Shown here: positions 58,267 through 64,000 of the stretch, piece after piece
How the letters are laid out: each line of letters begins with the position of its first letter
How positions within the stretch are numbered: the first letter of the stretch is position 1
Assembly (NCBI GenBank): GCA_002633005.1
Contig: NMRA01000007.1
Coordinates: 1,741,550 to 1,805,549 of the forward strand
Direction: 5' to 3'
DNA length: 64,000 bases
From: Phoronis australis
Lineage: Eukaryota; Phoronida; Phoronidae
The notes under the pieces: generated by a model
What the model was told of the DNA's origin: nothing
Database searches by the model: none
The model's input: the letters and a program-made list of their open reading frames with translations, nothing else
Translations under genes and position numbers: made by a program

Positions 58267-59717
58267 GTACGTAGCTCTTCCTTGTTGGAGTTATTATTGT
58301 TTATTTTGAAGACTTTTTGTTTTCGTTATTTTTGCTCTGCCCGCCTGGGTTTGATCTCTCATTTACTGTAAAAATTAAGTTGAGTTGAGATTTTTCATAT
58401 TTTTTAATTTATTGTTCATATATATTTGTATATCCGTTTTTGTTGAAACCATATTATTTTTGCAAGACAGTTTTTTCAAATAATAATTTTATTAGTGTAA
58501 TGCGGTTGCAACAATGTATACGGACGTTTTACAGTCTTTTAAGATGTTACTGGTGTTTCTATTAACGCTGAATTTCAAGTTCAGTTACTAATACGACGAT
58601 ACTAAGTAGATACTAAAACTAAGTAGTTGGGCCGTAACTCAGTCGACAGCATGACTTTAGTGTAGGAAAACTACCTAACAAACTGGCATGTTTTGCATTG
58701 GCTTGGAAATCCTGTAGTTTATTTTTAGAATTAATGATGAATGAGTATAATCAACATTTTTTTGCAATCTGCCAAGGGCTCGTGTCTTGTGCTCAGGGAA
58801 TAATTTTTTTAATACTTAGATAACATCTCATCCCTAACATTTGACAATGATATGCATAATGAACACCTGGCCATTTGGGCTCTAACCCTGCATTTTGGGG
58901 TAAAATATCTTGATGCCAGACACAGTTCGGTTGCGTGCATAACGTTCAATTTTTCTCATCAAAATTCTTTGACATCTAGCATAGCATGTAAATATCGCAT
59001 GAGACTATGTTAATCACTTGTCACATAATTTGCCTTATTTTAACAGACTTGAAAACGCTTTGCATCACGCTCATTTCTATCTCTATTGTTTTCCATTTCA
59101 TGTTTTCATCTTCTGAGTTTCTACTCTGACGTTTATTATTTTCTTATTATGGCCCGTTGTCATCATTTGCATTGTCAGTGGTATCACTGTTATATTTCAT
59201 AACAGACAGTTCCTTCAGTCCCTAAAGCTCGAACTTGGTTAAAGCAACTGTCTCATCGCTTGTACTAGTATTGGACTATGTATTTTCTTCATACACAATC
59301 CCTGTCTCCTTTGACTGTTGGACTACTCCATCTCACACATGTTTATCTTGACCGTTCAGCTTACTCAAACACTGTGAGAAAAGATGGTTGATCCATGCCA
59401 AACTCGTTATTCTGGTTCATTTTTCTCTTTCTGTATATTAAAGTTGTTTGCAGTTCGAAACTTGGTTACGCTTTTGACACTGTAATCCCTGTGACAAATA
59501 ATTAAGACAATATAAACAACAGCTGTGCTATAAAAAATGAAATTGTACTAATAGGCTAAAGTAGATTTTTTCATAAGTGGAGGAACACCTTGACTATTTT
59601 GTCATGCCACAAATCTCTGTGCCATCAGCCAATTCGTCTCATTTCCACGCTCACTCCACTTCTCTGTGCATGTGTCACGCGTGCATGCGATAACTGCATG
59701 AGTGGTTTTTCTTCTAG
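58267..59717 (+). other. PALS1: PALS1 intron 12
   Basis: AT-rich intron; nothing recognised. Confidence 0.65.
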
Positions 59718-59920
59718 ACACCAGCTGTCCTCGCAAGGAGTACGAGGTGGATGGTAGGGATTACCACTTTGTACAGCGTCACGTGATCGAGGCTGATATT
59801 CTGCAGAATAAATTTGTAGAGCACTACACTCTCGATAAGAATCTGTACGGGATGAGTTTGGAAGCTATACGTCAGGTCGCCAACTCTGGGAAGGTGTGCG
59901 TCCTCAACTTGAAACCGCCG
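59718..59920 (+). CDS. PALS1: PALS1 coding exon 13: guanylate-kinase-like domain, middle
   Basis: TTTTTCTTCTAG acceptor, phase 1 in; CCG|GTGAGT donor, phase 0 out. Residues 823-890: HTSCPRKEYEVDGRDYHFVQ aligns with human [40 protein letters not shown] matches the GMP-binding and LID-region sequence [20 protein letters not shown]. The splice phase recreates the expected His at the junction, confirming the upstream donor. Confidence 0.95.
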
Positions 59921-60178
59921 GTGAGTTGACGACGTGTTACATAATAACGATAACTGCCTGTGCAGGATGTGCCTGGAAACGATGTGGCAGGTTGCCAGTT
60001 ATGGGAAGCTGTGTGTTTTCAAAATTAAATTGTGTTCACATGATCATCTTCAGGTTGGAACTCATGTTGCAAAACATGCAAACATTTTGAAAATTGTGAG
60101 GCTGAACCTGTAGTTTCTTTCCAAGACAAAAAGTGCTTATAAGCAATTACTGGATTTTTGTTTCATGATTTATTGCAG

Positions 60179-60289
60179 GCGTTGAAAATACTAAAGGCAT
60201 CTGACCTGAAGCCTTATGTTGTGTTTGTGGCGCCACCTAACCTGGAGAAGCTTCGAGCAAACAGAATGAAGGCTGGAATAAAGATGACG
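60179..60289 (+). CDS. PALS1: PALS1 coding exon 14: guanylate-kinase-like domain
   Basis: TTTATTGCAG acceptor, GTACAT donor, phase 0 at both ends. Residues 891-927: LKILKASDLKPYVVFVAPPN aligns with human [20 protein letters not shown], then EKLRANRMKAGIKMT. The donor is weak, but the reading frame and homology are clear. Confidence 0.94.
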
Positions 60290-61781
60290 GTACATTGTTT
60301 AGAGTTGGACTGAATGTCCGTCTGGCTTGACCAATCAGACCACAGTTGCTGTTAGTCCAGATATTGTGACCTATCATGAACATATCTGTTTACGCTGCGA
60401 GTTTTAGGGTTACAAGTTTCAACCAAGATGGCATTGTCGATCTTTGTTCATTGATTTGTTATTTGTTGATCACAGTAGCATGAAAGTCATTGAAACACAC
60501 TGAGGTTACCTTGTGCGTGTGACAACTGAATAATGAATTCAGAAATGATAAAAAAAATGATGGACAATTCAGTAGCTTGAAGCTTTTTTCTCTGGAGAAG
60601 TGGTGGTTTAGTCTTGATCAACGTAAAACAGTTATACTAAGTACTGTTTGTAGACATTAACACTGGTCTCATTGGTCAAGTGTTGGATTGAAGTTGATAT
60701 GAATTGATAAACCAGTAGTATGCCATGTGCAGAAAAGTAGTGCGCATGTCAGGATGACATTGAAGCATGTTTTGGGATTGACCCGAGTGGACCATGAAAA
60801 TGTCCAGTTTGTGAACTTTATTAACAAAGATGAAAGAGAAAATTTGGCAGAAGTAGGCGTAGCGGGGGCTGTCATAAACTAGCTGTTTGAAGGATGCGTC
60901 ATTGCGGAGTTCAAACGTTGGCTGCGGTGGGGAAATGTAAGCACAAATTGCATCAAACTTAACTTTTTGCAAGGTAAATACAGCTGTGCGAAGAGTGCCT
61001 TATCCGGATAGAGCTTCATTTTGTTTGTGTTCGATGTTGGTGCCCAGTTTGGAAATTAAATAAATATTGAAAACCCAAAATTAGCACAAAATTAGAGTTG
61101 TTCAATTTACTGTAAAACATGAATGAAAACTGACATTTTCATTTTTAACTCTTTTTATTATTTTTTGATAAATTCGATGATGTTTACCAAATCCAACAAA
61201 AGGCATTACATGAACTATTTGCATTCAAAATGGTGGAGTGTCTGGTTCAAGACGTGCACCTGTCTCAGATTCTTGGAAAAAAAACTTGTTTTTTGATAAA
61301 TACGGAGGGTCGAGATTCCAATTTTCAAATGCTATACAAGGCATGCGTGTGTCAATGAAGATAAAAACAACATCACATTTTCTTTTTTTCTAATAATTTA
61401 GTCAAAATAATCCCAGAACTGTCCCGATAAGGGTACTTGGCTTTTAATCGCTGTAATATCAATTATGGAAGTGTGATACGGAATCACTTCTGTTCGATTA
61501 TCAATGCTATTTTTTCCTTAAGATGCTGTTGTTTCATGTTGTTATTCAAACATCCAAGGACACGACAGATAAATACGGCGGTGCCTTCCATCACTACGTT
61601 ATCAAGTCACCATTATTTTCCGATCAGTGCAAGGTGGTTACGCGGGTCTATCCCATGAGGCACCACGGCACGAGAGGGCGCACCTTTTAAAATTTCAGAT
61701 CTGCACTTTGTATATTGACTTTTGCTGCTGGTCTTCACACTGTCAGTTTTTGAAGTGGTTTTAATGTGAACATTATTTCAG
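60290..61781 (+). other. PALS1: PALS1 intron 14
   Basis: Ends in the duplicated block that begins at 61300. No other exon; the short open frames over 61437-61658 recur in the duplicate copy at 62201-62455. Confidence 0.65.
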
Positions 61782-62061
61782 GAGGAGGGTCTGCGGGAAG
61801 TTATAGAGAATGCACGGATGATGGAGGAAAACTATGGGCATTATTTCGACATGATTCTGGTGAATGGTGATGTGGACAGAGCTTTTGATGAACTCTTGGC
61901 AGAGATCAATCGGCTTGAGGTAGAACCACAATGGGTGCCAGCTCAGTGGATCAACAATTGAGCCTTGGGTACGAGGCGGCATAGTGAATTTTGAGGCTGA
62001 GCCAGTTTTGTTCCTGATAAAGAAGAGCACTGGAAAAAGACCAAGCATGTACTCTGCTGAT
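61300..62061 (+). repeat. False tandem duplication 2, copy 1 (includes last PALS1 exon)
   Basis: This 762-bp block recurs at 62063-62818 with about ten differences: scattered substitutions, one-base indels in T and C runs, and an 8-bp indel near 61737. The copies are separated by a single N at 62062. The first copy breaks off at CTCTGCTGAT, which is exactly where unique sequence resumes after the second copy. Confidence 0.88.
61782..61961 (+). CDS. PALS1: PALS1 terminal coding exon (copy 1)
   Basis: CATTATTTCAG acceptor, phase 0 in, 59 codons and TGA. Residues 928-986: EEGLREVIENARMMEENYGH aligns with human EELREIIEKTREMEQNNGH. VEPQWVPAQWINN aligns with the human C-terminus TEPQWVPSTWLR, ending the guanylate-kinase-like domain. 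An identical protein is encoded at 62539-62718; the only coding difference is a silent CTT/CTA Leu codon. Only one of the two is expected in the real genome. Confidence 0.9.
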   Translation, partial: EEGLREVIENARMMEENYGHYFDMILVNGDVDRAFDELLAEINRLEVEPQWVPAQWINN

Positions 62062-62062
62062 N

Positions 62063-62818
62063 ATACGGAGGGTCGAGATTCCAATTTTCAAATGCTATAC
62101 AAGGCATGCATGTGTCAATGAAGATAAAAACAACATCACATTTTCTTTTTTTTCTAATAATTTAGTCAAAATAATCCCAGAACTGTCCCGATAAGGGTAC
62201 TTGGCTTATAATCGCTGTAATATCAATTATGGAAGTGTGATACGGAATCACTTCTGTTGGATTATCAATGCTATTTTTTCCTTAAGATGCTGTTGTTTCA
62301 TGTTGTTATTCAAACATCCAAGGACACGACAGATAAATACGGCGGTGCCTTCCATCACTACGTTATCAAGTCACCATTATTATCCCGATCAGTGCAAGGT
62401 GGTTACGCGGGTCTATCCCATGATGCACCACGGCACCAGAGGGCGCACCTTTTAAAATTTCAGATCTGCACTTTGTATATTGACTTTTGCTGCTGGTCTT
62501 CAGTTTTTGAAGTGGTTTTAATGTGAACATTATTTCAGGAGGAGGGTCTGCGGGAAGTTATAGAGAATGCACGGATGATGGAGGAAAACTATGGGCATTA
62601 TTTCGACATGATTCTGGTGAATGGTGATGTGGACAGAGCTTTTGATGAACTCTTGGCAGAGATCAATCGGCTAGAGGTAGAACCACAATGGGTGCCAGCT
62701 CAGTGGATCAACAATTGAGCCTTGGGTACGAGGCGGCATAGTGAATTTTGAGGCTGAGCCAGTTTTGTTCCTGATAAAGAAGAGCACTGGAAAAAGACCA
62801 AGCATGTACTCTGCTGAT
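62063..62818 (+). repeat. False tandem duplication 2, copy 2
   Basis: Partner of 61300-62061, probably the other haplotype. Unlike copy 1 it continues into a full 3' UTR. Confidence 0.88.
62539..62718 (+). CDS. PALS1: PALS1 terminal coding exon (duplicate copy 2)
   Basis: Same acceptor, length, frame and stop as 61782-61961, and the same 59-residue product. It is listed separately because it is present in the sequence. It should be counted as an assembly duplicate unless long reads show two tandem exons. If both were real, they would be mutually exclusive last exons giving the same protein. Confidence 0.6.
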   Translation, partial: EEGLREVIENARMMEENYGHYFDMILVNGDVDRAFDELLAEINRLEVEPQWVPAQWINN

Positions 62819-63510
62819 AAATGTGCCAAGAGTAGTAAACTATGACAAGAATGTTTGATCTGTACAGATGTATTTTCATACACTAGACTGCTGTTAAATT
62901 TGTCCTGCCAAAATGTGTTTTTGAGTATATGTTAAACAGAAAGGCGTTAGCTGGTCTCATGTTATGAAACGAAATTACTAGTAGATGTTTGATGATGTGG
63001 AGAAACAAATACCCAGGGGCACCTTGGGAAGTTTTGATGAGTGAGGTCTACTTCCTATAGTAAACAATAGCTGTATCTGACGACCATTTATATATACCCT
63101 GCTGTAAGTTTTCTCCCCGACTATCTACCCTATGACTGGGTCCTTTTGCTCACCACGTACCTTGACGTTTTTTTAAGCATATTTGGTTGAATGATGGCAT
63201 TTTGTAGTATTCAATAGTTCAATACAGAAAGGACCTATGATATAGTTTTCCCTCAAAAGGTGGCGCTGTTAGCAGTATCCAAGTAACTAGGAGCAAGCTC
63301 CCTGGCTTAGTAACACACCCACTCGAAACTTTACACCTGGTGCCTCTGGAGACAATGTTCTTCAAGTGTTTATTTAAGCTGAGACACAAGTAGAAGTTGG
63401 AAACATATCATTCACAGAGTTGTTAATGAGTTACTTCTTGTTATGTAGATGTAGCAATAACGGTATGAGGTGGTTATTTCCCGTGTAAATAAAGCAATAC
63501 AGAGGGCCTG
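62719..63510 (+). other. PALS1: PALS1 3' UTR
   Basis: AT-rich sequence after the stop, ending about 20 bp beyond an AATAAA hexamer. No open frame of interest. Confidence 0.6.
63488..63493 (+). terminator. PALS1: Polyadenylation signal AATAAA of PALS1
   Basis: Canonical hexamer 770 bp after the copy-2 stop codon, followed by a GT-containing stretch suitable for cleavage. It is the first clean AATAAA after the stop in this strand. Confidence 0.55.
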
Positions 63511-64000
63511 ACGGTGGGGCATATCAAACTACAGTGTTTTCTGCAAAAGAATTAACAGCATTTACGTACCTTAATTATTATTATTATTAAACTGCAATGC
63601 TACAACCGACCCTGTTTTTGTAAATCACATATCACAGCACTGTCCAAATTTTGTTGTTTTTTATTTACTAACAAATTACAGAGTATATTTTTGAGTGTGT
63701 AAGGTATACAGTTATTTTTTCAGTTCACACAAATAGTACCTTGAACTAAGCTGATCGGACATTATATAAATGTGTAAAGTTCAAGGGTAAATGTATATGG
63801 ACGTATTCCCATATGCTTCTTGACCACGTCAAGTTGTGTATGTCTAAACGCTGGTCTTACACTGGCAACATTTAATTGAACTTACATATATTCCATTCCT
63901 GTCTGAACTTATTATTATTACTATCACTGATGCTTGTCATAATTACAATCTTTGATTCAATTAAATAAGGTTTGCCGTTTGCCTAAGTCTTTTCCATCAG
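63511..64000. other. Downstream intergenic sequence
   Basis: AT-rich with short ATT-rich runs (63577-63590 and near 63910). Nothing coding recognised. Confidence 0.5.

Larger units (their letters stand above)
19674..63510 (+). other. PALS1: PALS1/MPP5 (Stardust) gene span
   Basis: Fifteen coding exons, from the ATG at 19988 to a terminal TGA, join in matching phases: 0, 1, 0, 1, 1, 0, 0, 1, 0, 2, 1, 1, 0, 0, then stop. No frame breaks occur at any junction. The product is about 986 residues, or 1022 with the 41759 cassette. Vertebrate PALS1 is about 675; the excess is all N-terminal to or within the region before the L27 domains. PALS1 scaffolds the Crumbs complex at apical membranes: L27N binds PATJ, L27C binds Lin7, PDZ-SH3-GUK binds the Crumbs tail, and the N-terminal conserved region binds Par6. 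The terminal exon is present twice because of a presumed assembly duplication. The promoter is not identified. Confidence 0.92.

Noticed and set aside
62539-62718. A true second, mutually exclusive last exon of PALS1
   Set aside because: The duplication includes intron and UTR sequence, is ~99% identical, encodes the same protein and abuts a single N, so assembly duplication is far more likely.

Overview
The window is animal genomic DNA. Its genes are split by GT-AG introns, gene density is low, bases are AT-rich, and introns are full of dispersed repeats and microsatellites. The two recognisable genes are a retinoic-acid hydroxylase-type cytochrome P450 (CYP26 family) and PALS1/MPP5 (Stardust), a cell-polarity scaffold. 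Long repeat-filled introns, heterozygous-looking duplicated blocks around single N bases, and an N-terminally extended PALS1 suggest a bilaterian invertebrate, perhaps marine. I cannot name the phylum from the sequence. All calls come from reading by eye, with no database search.

Layout. Positions 1-2117 are the intron before the terminal exon (2118-2711) of the CYP26-like gene on the plus strand; its other exons lie outside the window or were not recognised. That exon holds the haem-thiolate loop and a large Asn/Asp/Ser/Thr-rich insertion built on a 15-bp minisatellite. Positions 2712-19673 are mostly intergenic: dispersed repeats, a 0.4-kb fold-back element, a false tandem duplication, and a few weak exon candidates.

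From about 19.7 kb to 63.5 kb one plus-strand gene, PALS1, can be assembled from 15 coding exons whose splice phases all agree, giving about 986 residues. A possible 108-bp cassette exon would add 36. The order is: extra N-terminal PDZ, Par6-binding conserved region, proline-rich and coiled segment, L27N, L27C, canonical PDZ, SH3, basic HOOK, and guanylate-kinase-like domain. The extra PDZ (exons at 21.5, 28.3 and 32.5 kb) is absent from the PALS1 and Stardust architectures I know and is the most interesting biological feature here. The terminal exon appears twice (61782-61961 and 62539-62718) because a block of about 760 bp is duplicated on either side of one N. I read this as an assembly overlap of two haplotypes, not a real second exon.

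The two genes are not an obvious functional pair. CYP26 enzymes clear retinoic acid at the endoplasmic reticulum. PALS1 links Crumbs, PATJ/Lin7 and Par6 at the apical membrane. Most of the remaining sequence is intron holding MITE-like elements, SINE-like repeats and local tandem duplications.
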